A DNA stretch of 64,000 bases from Pohlia nutans (taxonomy: Eukaryota; Streptophyta; Bryopsida; Bryales; Mniaceae), in the NCBI GenBank assembly GCA_022496805.1, contig CM040086.1, positions 8,930,501 through 8,994,500 on the forward strand, given 5' to 3'. The position numbers and the translations under genes are program-made. This document shows, piece after piece, positions 10,901 through 22,200 of the stretch; within the stretch, counting starts at the first letter, position 1; each line of letters opens with the position of its first letter. The notes beneath the pieces were generated by a model. The model worked only from the letters and a program-made list of their open reading frames with translations, made no database searches and was not told the origin of the DNA.

Positions 10901-13900
10901 TGGTAGGTTTCTGTACCGCAGTTTTCTAGGTCTAATTTTTATATGACTTCAATTTCATAGCAATTACATGGTTTATCCAGAAAATTCAGTAAAATCGTCA
11001 TCTTCAATTTCTTCGTGATGGAGTTCCTCTGTCCCTTTGTTTCGATCTCCAGGTTGCTTGCCATTTGTTTGTTCATTGGCGAGTACTTCGATTAACCTGT
11101 GATTTTGAGAGCTTTACTTGTGAGGCCACCCTAACTTCAATCAAAGCTCTAATTGTGAGGTCGGAGATGACTTCAGAATCTGAGTCTTCAGTTGATGTAT
11201 TATGGAGCTAGCCCTAATTCTGGCGAAAGCTGGATCTTCTTTGCTGACGTGGAATTTGGAGACTTGTGGATTGAAGTGCAATTTTGACCGAAGGAAATCT
11301 ATAGGATTGAGCTTTGGAATTAGGGTGAATGGATCAGGTTTCCTGGTTTACACAATAGTGCCAGTTTGGTAAGCTCTCTGTGGGATGTTTGGTCTCGTTC
11401 TCAGGTCCAGATCATTGAGTTGCGCTTGTGGAATATCAGGGCTGATTGAAATTGGTGTGTAGACAGAGAAGTGGCAGCAGTATTTTTTATTCTATTCACA
11501 TAAAAGTAGTGAGTGTTTTTTTATAGTATCAATGAGTCTCATCATTCAGGGGAAAAGTTAGGGTTGTGACTCATAAATGGACCGAATTGAGATTCTATTC
11601 AAATTTAATGATTGTGCTTAGAGAGTGAGGTTCAGTAAATAAGTCGTTATTGGATCTTCACCCTATTGACTTCAGGTGACATTTGAATTCACAAGGATTT
11701 AGTACTTTTTCAATGCAGGGAAATTGTGCATCGTTTGGGTTGTATAGTGTGTGGCTACAGCCTATGAGGCAGTTGACAGAGAATTTGCTGAACCTGAAAA
11801 CAATTGAACATTTGAATCGGTTTTGAAGCAGGATCTCTATGTCATATCTTCGTCATATTGTACTAGTGTTTAAACGTAGGATGTTATTCCTCTGTAGTCC
11901 TGGAGTGGGGTGTGTCTAGAGAGGTGAAGTTCACTAAGAAATACTCAAAGCTGTTGTCATTGGATCATGAACCTATTGACTTGGGGTGACATTTGAATTC
12001 AAAAGATCGCAGTACTTTTCCAATGTAGGGAAGTTGTGCATCATTCGGGTTGTATAGTATGGTTACAGATTATGAGGCAGTTGATAGAGAATTGGTTGAA
12101 CTTGAATCAATTGAACATTCAAATCAGATTTTGAAGAAGAATCTCTATGTCATATCTTCATCATATTGTAGTAGTGTTTAAACGCAATATGTTTTCTCCT
12201 TTGCAATTCTAGAGTGGATTGTCGGTTGTGGCTCGCCGTGACTTGCTACGCATCCCTGCTATTATGCATATACATACCATTGTCAAATGTATTATATAAT
12301 ATCATATATACCAATATATGTAACAATGTATCATAAGATATCAATCGTCACTGGTAATGCGAAGAGCAGCGAAGCCCTAGTTATAATTTTCAATTTTAGA
12401 GTTCAAAATTTAGTACGATTGGTTAAAGTTGGGCTATCTATCGTAAACTTCAAAAAAGCAAGAGAAACGATGGAGGAATCATCATTACTTTCCCCAAATA
12501 GCAAATTTTGTAACACTAAGACAATGTTGAGGTGATCTACTTTGAAAAATTCTCCCGGGTGGAGTTTAACTCGGATTGCCATAATTCAAATTGGGTTGGA
12601 AAGTAGACTTGATGTAGTATTTTAAAATATTTTTTATTTCTTCAAAAAAATATTTTTTTGTTCCGGGCAGCCCGTTTTTTCCGGGCAGCGACCAGAAAAT
12701 GGTCGTTTGAGCGCTTAGGGGTTAAGGTAGAGGTACCTAAAACCATCAATTTCTACATCACTCCTTCATTTTAGGGAGGAAATGTAAGATGTCAGTACAT
12801 GACTTAACTTTTGAGCAATTCATGCATAAGTCATGTAATGAAAGTCTACATTTCCTTCTTGAAATGAAAAAGGGGTGTAGAAGTTGGTGGTTTCAGGTGT
12901 CGTGGTGGTAATAGGTTATCCAACCTTATGTGCATATTCCTAAAATCTAATCCCCGTCGTTCTCATGCAGTAAGAGAAGTTTGACTGCATATCGCCAACT
13001 TGCTATTTGAAAAATGGGCTTGCTATATTTGAGTTAACAAAAAAAAAGCTCATTTAACTTCCCTTTTTTCTCTACTTCTAATCTCTTTATTGGACCATAC
13101 TTGGGTTTAATAGTGTTGTGTCATAAATCGTCCCCTTGTGGGCCCTGGGCTTGGAGCTTTGGTAGAAGGTGTAGGAGTCATAGCGAGGTGTGAAGAATAA
13201 TGACATTGCCTTACTTTAGATTGTCTTTCAACTCAGCATAGACTAGTTTTTGATATATTTATGTTTCAATACGAGTTCAAGAAGAATTCAACACGAGTTT
13301 GCCAAAACTTTCCTCCTTGGCCTAACTTTTCGGTTAACAAAGTTGTTATAAGAAAAATAGGATAACGAAATAAAGTATATCGCCATACACTTCCCTTACA
13401 TTGGTATATATAAGCAACAATCCTATAGAAAGCTACGTATTTATAGTAAAAAATTCCAAAAAATGCTTTCTATTTTTCAAGTTTCAATGTTCAAATCGCC
13501 AATGGGACTCCCTTTTCAAAAATGGAAGAAAAGAGCACTGCAGCAGGTGCTTGGAGATGCGGCTGCGAAAGCGTGGAGGAGGAAAGGGAAGTGTCCACTG
13601 ACGCCGCGGGAGACGAGGGTCATTCTTCAAGCCATTGGCATTCCTGCGTCCACTCCCATTTATGTTGCTGCTGGCGCGGAGGTACTCGAGCTTCACGAGC
13701 TCACTGCGACGTACTGGCGTGTACTGCAGAAGTCCGATTTCTTGCCTGCAGGTCGCCTGCGAGCTTTGAAAGGCAGTAGCCGAGCTGCTGTCGATTGGGT
13801 TCTGTCGGTCCGTGCCGATGTGTACATTGCGACGTTTGTAGGGAACATGGACAAGATGGTGGTGACGGACCGAATTTTGGCTGCCCAGCATCGCAATCTG

Positions 13901-14047
13901 GTCCTGGATCGGCGTGCATTCGCTGAAGCCCAGTGGCAGGGGAAGAACGAAGCAGAGATTTCCGAACTCATGGTGCAGAACCACAGGCAACATGTGGCTT
14001 ATGGCCTTGGCTTACCTGTATCAGACTGTCTCTGTAAATCTTACTAG
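7985..14047 (+). CDS. O-fucosyltransferase-like (plant GT) protein, three exons
   Basis: Predicted exons are 7985-8355, 8921-9404 and 13529-14047, about 457 aa. Members of this family are Golgi type II membrane glycosyltransferases that use GDP-fucose; the acceptor here is unknown. Seen: a hydrophobic anchor at residues 21-40, GGLNQMR at 97-103, the hallmark HLRFEPDM from residue 254, and GKCPLTP followed by a SVRADVYI/GNM block as in plant members. ATG 7985 is the first in-frame start after a stop at 7931. Intron 1 joins AG to G with the frame kept. Intron 2 is phase 0, but its acceptor (AG before 13529) is the least certain boundary. Length is normal for the family. The last ~10 residues (DCLCKSY) may be intron read-through if there are further exons. 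The introns carry several mobile elements, so expression needs efficient removal of about 4.1 kb. Confidence 0.8.
8486..8604 (+). repeat. Short interspersed repeat, copy 2, in intron 1
   Basis: Contains GGCCCTTTGTCCGGTGGGCA and a GTCGGCCTCGAAAGAGG-like block, as in copies at 4873 and 35484. It lies within intron 1 of the O-fucosyltransferase-like gene, directly before the CACTA element. Confidence 0.55.
8605..8797. mobile_element. CACTA-type MITE in intron 1, 193 bp
   Basis: Begins CACTTGTAGGAAATGTGTCG and ends in CTGCTACTAGTG. AGC flanks both ends (8602-8604 and 8798-8800), a clean 3-bp duplication. The interior contains CACTTACTATAATTGAAAAAGG-like sequence shared with the other copies. Confidence 0.85.
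9593..12725. mobile_element. TTAA-ended element split by a 2.6 kb insert, intron 2
   Basis: The left end is TTAACCCCTAAAAGCCCGAG and the right end is GAGCGCTTAGGGGTTAA, both with TTAA. The outer parts (9593 to about 9777, and about 12385-12725) match successive parts of a relative at 26056-26905. Between them lie about 2.6 kb with no counterpart in that relative, evidently inserted DNA. The insert is less AT-rich than its surroundings and has no recognisable protein. It includes a frame at 10026-10232 of unknown meaning. Confidence 0.6.
11640..12215. repeat. Tandem duplication, unit about 310 bp
   Basis: The segment at about 11650-11905 is repeated at about 11960-12215. Shared landmarks are CTATTGACTT, GGTGACATTTGAATTCA, TTGTGCATC and CTATGTCATATCTTC. 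The copies differ at many positions, so the duplication is not recent. It lies in the unexplained insert of intron 2. Confidence 0.75.
12985..13500 (+). repeat. Intron 2 segment paralogous to intron 1
   Basis: ATATCGCCAACTTGCTATTT followed by GAAAAATGGGCTTGCTAT occurs at about 8374-8411 and again at about 12988-13025. CTTCCCTTA-CATTGG-like and TTTTTCAAGTTTCAATNTTC motifs then follow in the same order in both introns. Much of intron 1 therefore has a diverged copy at the 3' end of intron 2, with different insertions in each. Confidence 0.65.
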
Positions 14048-14101
14048 AGGAAACTCACATCCAGGTCAGTTCAACCCTCTCCATCATAGCATTCTTGAAC
14101 A

Positions 14102-14447
14102 CACTACAAGCAGAGGAGTCGTTTCTCACTCTGGAGGATCTTGTTCATTTGTCGCTTTTCACTGTATCACAGGGCACCTTGACACATTCACCAGGTAGTA
14201 AATGGTACAAAAATGGTGGTAAATTCGTGGTGAACACTTGCAGTTGCTCAATTAAGCAAGTGTTCACCACGAATTCACCACCATTTTTGTACCATTTACT
14301 TGGCAGTGAATCAGTCGAGGTTCTTTGTGGTACATGCTTGTCCTACGTGACGAATCGCACTCACCAAGTCCAACCAAAAAATTGGTGAGTGCGAAGTGGC
14401 ACAGTTTGACTCACAGGAGTGAAAAGCGACGCATTCTCCTTGTAGTG
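14102..14447. mobile_element. CACTA-type element carrying a hairpin element
   Basis: Begins CACTACAAGCAGAGGAGTCG and ends GCATTCTCCTTGTAGTG. Flanks are ACA and AAA, an imperfect 3-bp match. The interior around 14166-14325 is a long hairpin also found at 52618-52786. The remaining interior (CGAATCGCACTCACCAAGTC) matches the relative at 62913-63089. The hairpin therefore appears to be a separate insertion. Confidence 0.65.
14166..14325. repeat. Near-perfect hairpin, arms about 65 bp
   Basis: The left arm (about 14175-14242) and right arm (about 14257-14325) are almost exact complements, for example GTAAATGGTACAAAAATGG against CCATTTTTGTACCATTTAC. The loop is about 15 bases. A second copy at 52618-52786 shows that this is a dispersed element. 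Confidence 0.85.
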
Positions 14448-14575
14448 AAAGGAGCTCCTCACACCTTGAGCCCCTCCTCTAATCCAAGGAAGAATCAAGA
14501 TGCACCAATCCTCTAAGGACGCCTGCTCATGAAGAGCCTGTGCCCACTCTCACAAGAAGGAACAAGCAGCTTGTC

Positions 14576-14700
14576 GTGTAGTCTCTGCTTTAGTATTTAT
14601 CCTAAATTTACTTTTATGGCTTGATTGTTTAGCCATGTAACTCCTTGAAAATCATGCGTTTCCGTAGTCTCTCCCTTGGTGAGGGAGAGACAATAAACAT
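14576..14700 (+). repeat. LTR/retroelement-end-like repeat, copy 1
   Basis: GTAGTCTCTGCTTTAGTATT, then CATGTAACTCCTTGAAAA, then a stem-loop (GTCTCTCCCT / AGGGAGAGAC) directly followed by AATAAA. A diverged copy lies at 61580-61755. The stem-loop plus polyadenylation-like signal suggests a retroelement 3' end, but no coding part accompanies it. Confidence 0.4.
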
Positions 14701-15763
14701 ATTTTAGTTCTTGCTTTGGATTAGAGAACATGTGCTTGACGGGTTGAACGGCTTGCCACTTCCTCAAACCATGGCCGATGTCTTTCACGAACCCACTCTC
14801 ACTTTTATTAGAGGAGATTGAACAGTGAACCAATTGCCTATTTGATGTAGGATAGGCCTGGGTGCCTCATGGCTCTTACATGTTTGAAGAAGAAAACAGA
14901 TTTTGAAGAAGCCCCTGACATCAGTCACTTCAAATTCTCCCTGACATTAGTGACTTCAAATTCTCCCTGACATTTGCTTCCGCATTGACACTTGCAAGCA
15001 AGCAAAAGTAGAATGCTGTTGCTCAGGCACATTGATTAGCCTGAAGATGGCTGCAATTACAGAACAACTTGAGAATCTCTACAGAAGAGAGCAACATATG
15101 ATGGTATTTGCTCTCCGAATGCTGACATTTAAATCTGCCCATTGCAAACTTACCCACATCAGGCAGGTGGAAGTACATCAAAAATCAATAAAAGACAAAG
15201 AGAACATCCTTAAAAGAAAAACTATAATCAAGAGAAGATCAGGAGGCAGGCATACTACATGAAAAGAGGAATTGCTTTCCAAAGTTGAGCTGATCCAATA
15301 AACGTGCAAGAAGCAACTCAAGGTTTGGGTCCTTCCTATATCTCTCACTACACTCTACCCTCTGTAATTGCACTTTCCGATTACACATTGCCAGAATATC
15401 TTAAGAATCTGTGTACAAAGCCGATCAGACAACTTCCACATGCCAAGTTGTGAACACACGTGATAGGAGTGTAATTATCCCCCTTCAAGGCAGCGCAATT
15501 AGAGAGGGTTGAGTGCACATGATCATTCAAAATGAGCTGAGGAACAGTATCAGAACTGATGGAGTTCATGCTCATCAGAATCCTAAAGGAATATCTCACA
15601 AAGGTGTACATTTACGTGAGCCAGCTCTGGCAATAATATGAGTACACTAAGCTTAAGAGCAGGATGTATCTAAATAATGGCAGGGTCTCCTGTAGAATCC
15701 TCAGCACAGAAGGAGGGTCTTGTCAGAACTATCACTATTAATACTTGACATAAGACTCAGACC
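14701..15763. other. Intergenic between convergent genes, no gene recognised
   Basis: Moderately AT-rich. It includes a short direct repeat near 14925-14970 (TCACTTCAAATTCTCCCTGA, twice). Open frames at 15032-15262 and 15381-15611 have no recognisable motifs. Confidence 0.5.
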
Positions 15764-16094
15764 TTAACCCCTAAACGTACCAACCCTTTGAACCGAGGTA
15801 GATTCTAGCCTCAAAAGTAGATATTAGCATGGCTCAGATGTACATGAGGTGTACATTAGAAGACCATTGCAAGCATAAAATCTACCCAACAAATTAGACA
15901 TACTTGTAGTTGGAGCCCTCTCCAATATTATCAACAGCTCTTCATCATAAGAGATTCATTGTAATTGGTAGAGAATTTAATAGGCTTTGAAAGGTGACTT
16001 AGATGAAAAATCTTCCGAGGTTGTATGAGAAAGTTCTAAGGCTTTGAATCTGTTCGTGATCCAGTTTCTAAACGCTGGGACGTTTAGGGGTTAA
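15764..16094. mobile_element. TTAA-ended MITE, CGTACCAACC family
   Basis: Starts TTAACCCCTAAACGTACC and ends GGGACGTTTAGGGGTTAA. It is closely related to 43754-44069 along its whole length and to 35803-36100 and the inner element at 23433-23745 in part. It is non-coding, 331 bp including both TTAA copies. Confidence 0.8.
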
Positions 16095-16269
16095 CATTGT
16101 GTCAAGCCTCGGAAGAAGTTCGAAGGCACTGTAAAACGGAGTATACTGTAAGGTTCAACGAATTTGGTTGTGTGTAGGCAACATGCCCGGGAGAACATGA
16201 AGCTAGATGTAAGGAGGTGAAGAAGTCCATGAGAATCCGGGAAGATTGGGAGTAAAAGAAAGCTATAAT

Positions 16270-19200
16270 TTAAGGCCTGTACACTGATGGTGGGGGAGGG
16301 GGCAGTCTTCCAGGACCACGCCGGCTTGAGCCGGCTTCGTCGTTCTCGTCGTAGCCGTTGTTAACGTACCGGGGTGAACGAAGCTGTGGCGATGGAGCTC
16401 TCATGGGAGACTCTCGACTCATCGGGGACTCTCGCCTCCTGGGAGAGGGTCCTCTCACACCAGATGATCGCTGCGACGGAGACGGCGAACGTAAGTCGCT
16501 GCCAGCCCCTTCGAAGGCCACCCTCCAGTCCTCTGATTCAATATTCATGGGAGTTCCTGAAGCGTATACCAGAAATTCACGGCCCTCGTTAACCCCTACA
16601 GGACCAAGAAGCCCAAATCGGACCTCATTTTTTATTTAGCAGTTTTGAGTAGGTCTTGTTTGGACTTCTTTTTGTTCAAATTTATTTGTTGTTTGATTAG
16701 TAATTGAAATGTTCTTCACTGATTCCATTGATGTAGAATTTGGTCTCATTTGAATTGAATTTTTCACAATACAATCAATAGAATTTTTTGTTTTAAATTC
16801 ATGAATCCTTGGTCTTTTAGGGGTTAAGTTATCAGACTAATGCAGCATACTTGACATTCTTCAACAGGCTAACCAAGACCGTCCCTTCTTTCCATTTTCA
16901 GGATTATTGAGGCAGCCTGACATTCACTGAATTCTCGAATTCCAGGTGAGGGATATTCGTGGTGGACCTCGCTTCCTGGAGACCTGTACTTTCGAGCTAT
17001 TCAAGAAGATTCTGTAGAAATTGAACTAACGTTTACAACAAAAATGAGTAAGGAGATAACCCACTTTCTGCGTGTGGGTATCCGAAGACCATTACAGTAT
17101 CAGTATAATTACTCATGCTACCAGATTCATAAGTGCATCATCACAACTACACCTTTGAGGCTTATTAGGCTGCCTTTTCATGACAAAAAATTAGGTTTCA
17201 ATATGTATAACATGAGTACGTAATGAAAACTCAAAAAACGTCCTTTTCCATCATTGTGAGTGATTATGTAAATTAGTGTGAAGTATCAAGAAAAGTGCAA
17301 CCTCAAGGGTCAAGAGTGATGTATATGTATTGTATGTGGGATCGGGGATCTTGCCTGACTCTCCGCTTTCAGCAGTGGCTGCAGAAGCTCGAGCCTCATT
17401 GATACTGAGTTGTCGAGTGAGGCGATTCAACATTGAAGCTTGTCGTTTCACTTTCTCACGACGACGCTTTACTTCCACATCCTCCTGCAGTAGCTCTTGG
17501 ATTCTCTCTGTGGGATGTGCACTGACCAACCGGAGATCACCTCCACAAATGTGAGAATCATTCTCCAATGCTCACAAGCATAAAATTCTTTACCATGCTT
17601 GAGATGGCCCTGGCTAGCTTCAATTCATTTCATTTGCACCTTTAGCTCAAATTGGAATTGATACTTCCCCTTTCCGTCCCATGTGCATCAGATCTAGAAA
17701 AGGACCTAGTTGTATTGGTCAAAGAATCTTATCAGCCCTGGAGACTCGAGATTTATCAAACTTGAATGGCTTCTTACCTGATGGAGCTGTAGAGTTGATT
17801 GAGCATGGCGTCTTTTGCTCTTTCGACTTGACAAAGCACCACTGCCTATCAAAAACCAAATGAGCATTGTAAGAAATCCACAAGAACCATGCAGAAAAAA
17901 CCCCTATTCCATCCAGAATCACAAGAAAGCCTCGATGAAAAGCTGAATGTTCATTCTAAAGGATCGATGAGGGTGATGGCTTGATATGGGTACCCCTCCA
18001 AAAATAGTGTGATTTTCGAGATATATCTTTTTGGTAAGAAAAAAATGTTGAAAAATTACAAAAATCAGAGGGTCTTATAGGCACCATGGCTGCATCTATA
18101 TACATGATGTTAAAAACAGAATTTCTAGCACACATAAATGAGTTAGATATAAGTCACACTATGTGAGACGCATAAAAGTGGTACCCATATTAGGCCATTC
18201 CTCATGAAATGGAAGCTGAATTATGTTCACCAAAAGCATTGGAAGAACTCACTTTTGGTACATTGGCTGAAAGACTATTGAGCACTGCATCAACATAGTC
18301 CCGAACTTCTTGAGCCATAAGCCTAAGATCCTCGTCCAGATCAGCAGGCCTTCTTAGAACAGGGCTCATGTCCTGCCACCAGCTCAATAAAATAGGAGGT
18401 CCATGAAACATTCCTTTACGCAAAATGATGGAGCAAAATAAAACTTGCACAACACATTCAACATGGCATATTCACGTGATTTTTTTACTATTGTCTGTTG
18501 GTTTGAAAACGACAGAACCACAGCAGAAGTCTTTTTCGATTTGTTTCTAAAATTTACCGCAGAAGTTTCAGAAGTGCTGCTGAATCTATTACTGGAGTCA
18601 AACTCTGCCTCTCTTTTGATGCCCGGGCCTTGGGCGTTGCCAATACAGTATCTCAGTTTTGCCATCCACTCGAGCTTCTCAGCCATATTTTCAGCCTTCA
18701 ATACGATAGCATGCTTTGCTGGAACAGGCAAAATAAATAAAAATTAACATTGCCAGTGTCAAGAAACCTACGTCATGATTTGTCAAACAGCATATGATAA
18801 AATAAAATATATATTCTTCGAAAATCACCTTTGAACACCGTCTTGTATGGCACTTTGTGACTGAGCTTGAACATCAGACTTGCTTCAGGGTTGACCTGGC
18901 CATTGGCCGATTTTTTCTCTTTCGAGGATTTCTTCTCATTTGCAGCTTGCTCATTCTCATCTCCTCCATCTTCAAGTAGACATTCCTACAAGGCTCAATA
19001 AGAGGTCTATTACTCAATAATTAAAAAAATAGCAAGTCATAGATCCATTACTCTTACTGATTGAGGAGAAACCACTGCCACCTCAACCATTTCCACATCA
19101 AGAAACTCCCCAATAGGAGGGAAGGAAATTTAAATGAAAAGAGGTAGAAAATACCTCAAGGTTGATGATGCCTCGGAAGCTTCTCTCATCTGGCGTTTTC

Positions 19201-22200
19201 GTGTAAGCAAACTGCACCCCAATGACCGAAGCTTATGAGAGCGCTTCAATCATAAAAAGCTCATTTGATTCAGCATGTCGGTATATAAGGTGGAAGAAAG
19301 GCTTCAGAACACTCTGAGAAGACTGTCGGTGAAAATTATTTTAATACAAACTATGTCTATTTAAATCTATAAAATGAGACCATCTGATCATCACTTGCTA
19401 GCTTGCCCGAGTGGTCTAAGGGGGGCGACTTAAGATCGCCTATGCGTAGGCATGCGTGGGTTCAAACCCCACAGCTAGCACATATTTTGATTAATACTAT
19501 ATTTAAATTTTAATACTTTTGCGTTTCAACTGGACCAACTGACCCTTCGTCTAAAAAAGGATGGTAAGAGGTTTGTGGCACCTTGTTAGTCTTCTCGTTG
19601 AGCACAAACCATTTTTTGCTCCAGTCATTGGTCCTTTCACTTTTTGTGGAAAGCCAACCTGTACAACCCAGCAATATAAGAAACTACACTATTACATTTA
19701 CAAAGAATTGGAACCGCCTAGAGGATTAAGGTAGAAATACCATAAACCAAGAAAAATAAACTGCTTGCATCTTACAAATGGGAGTTTGAACAAGGACTTA
19801 TTTTCCCAAGATAGAGAAGAAGAAATCATGAAGAGACAAAGCGATTCCATATTTCTATGCCAAATAGAAAATTTTCTACCGTTTTTCAAAGAGGAAAGTT
19901 TGCCAAATCCCCTAAACTTATCTTAAACTGACCCTAAATCGATATATGGATTGCCTCACCACTCTACCCAAAATAGAGCAAACACAATAAGCCAATTGGC
20001 TGACACTAACATCCCAACAAATGGTTTAAGGTCAGTCTACAGCACGGTTTCACTGGTTCTTGGGGGTGTCTCGGTTTTTAGTATTTCTACCTTGAGAAGC
20101 CTGATCTTGTTGTTTTTAGCAGTTTTGAGTAGGCCATAGAGGGCTTTTCTTTTATCCAATTTTCTTTTCTTTTTCCATCAACGCATGCAACATTCTTCAC
20201 TAATTCCAGTGGTATAAATTTGACCCCATTTGAGTTTGTAGTTTTCACAGTATGATCGATCAAATTGGTCATTTTAATATTATGAATCCTGGGGTTAATC
20301 AGGATACAGATATGGGGATTATACCAATTAGTTACCTGCTGAATTATCACCAATAACCTTCAACGAGGAAGGACCCTCCTTGGTCTCTTGATCTGCTTGC
20401 TTCTTTTCCTTGAGAGTTCCTCCCTGGGAAGCAGTCACATTTGCCTGCGGTGTCGTGGCCTGTAAACCACAGAGTAATTATGTTTAAGCACCAAGACACT
20501 CCAATCCTTGCAACTTTTGGTCGTGTCATTGCTCAACTTAATCCTCTTTTCTCCCCATGTTCATGCAACGGTAAGAACAAATACATAAAACCAGGTTTTC
20601 AGTACAATTAGACTGTTTTCAGGCCCGTTTTCAGGACCTTTAGACAACAGATTCTCATTACGCTCTTCAAAAGCTCCTGTTACGATCTAGTGAAAGCCTT
20701 GTTAGAAGGGGAGTCTTGAGAATCTCACAGCCAACATTCTTACAAGAAATCATTTCACAAAGATAGAGAAAGTGGCAGTTCAACATACTTTGCTCAGCAA
20801 GGTTCTCTCTGATTCCTGGCCCTTCTTTGCATTCCGTCCTTTGAATTCATCTTCACGCTGCAGTCTTTCCATCCTGAAATAGTGCCGAACATTCTCTCAG
20901 AACTTTGCAGAACACGCCATGACTTGAAAAGCCGAGGTAGGAGAGTTTTGAATGACAGCCTTGGACAAAAGGAAGAAAAGCAGAGAATGATCACAGAAAA
21001 TAGATTTTAGGGTTTAGGGTTTAGGGTACTTGGGTATCACCTTCGTTGAACAAGTCTGATGAAGTGCTGAGGTGGTATAAATGCCCGCTCCATATCAACA
21101 AGAGCGACGACCATTTTCTTGGCCTCTGAACGATATTCATCTAACGCAGAATGTGCAATTGCCACCATCTGAATCCCATCACCAATCACACAAACTTAGC
21201 AAACTATTCATTTTCTAGTAAATGATAACAGTACAAGAATTTCTTTCTGTCAGTACCTCGCGCTTCAAAGGAGGATACTTTCCCAATCCGGGTGTTGCAT
21301 TTGCAGCAGCAGAAACGATGTCAATCAGGATTCGATGAACCTGAATTGCAACACATTTTGAGGGTCACAAGCCATGGAATAGACAAAGTTGCATGTTGCA
21401 TCACCAAACCAAAAATGTTAATATACTCTGCCATTTGAAACTTTGGAAAATGCAAGAGCTTCAAACCTCATCTACACAAGACTTGGCCGGATCCTTTGCC
21501 AATTCTAATGATCTTCGAATAAGTGACTTCAGCCCCTTCTCAGGAGATAAGAGGTAGGGTTGATAACCATCAGCTTCCAGAACAAGCTGGATCAGAACAA
21601 ACAAACAGATTGTTACAACAAGAAAGCTTCCATGGAGTTACCCAAAAACGTACTATTTGGAAAATTTGCAGATTTTCATGGAAAATGTACTGAAAGGAAA
21701 ATGCCTGAAATAGGCTTTCAGCCAAGAAACGACACGCACCTTTTTAATACTGCTAAGTTCGAACAAATTATCAAGTGGAAGTTGCTTTATCCGTTTTGGA
21801 AGAGCTCCTTCAAAACTAGCCACCACTTTCCACCCTCCCCCCTGCAATATAGAATTATACATGATGTCAAAACGGATGGACCAGAATTCGTTCCTTATGC
21901 ACAAATGAAGACATTTCCATTGTACAGTCTTCTTGTATTATGATTATGATGCTCCATGATCAATTCCATTCTGGCTAACTAAAAGAAGAAAAGAAGATGA
22001 AACATACCTCGCCAGTATTGATGTGCTGGAGGAACTTGTCTTCAAACTCCCTGCAAAGCTCTAAAGCTATAGCTCGAGTTCCCTCTGAAGTCTCCACTCT
22101 TAATTCTCCTAATCTCACCAATTCGTCTTCAACATGTTGTGACTTCCCATGCAACCTGTGGAATAATTCTATCCCAATCAATAACGTTTCTAAACTACTA

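Noticed and set aside
13484..13993. 169-aa minus-strand frame
   Set aside because: Shadow of exon 3 of the O-fucosyltransferase-like gene, which has clear family motifs on the plus strand.
14166..14325. Hairpin as a microRNA gene
   Set aside because: The arms are too long and too perfect, and a second dispersed copy points to a mobile element. No expression evidence is available.
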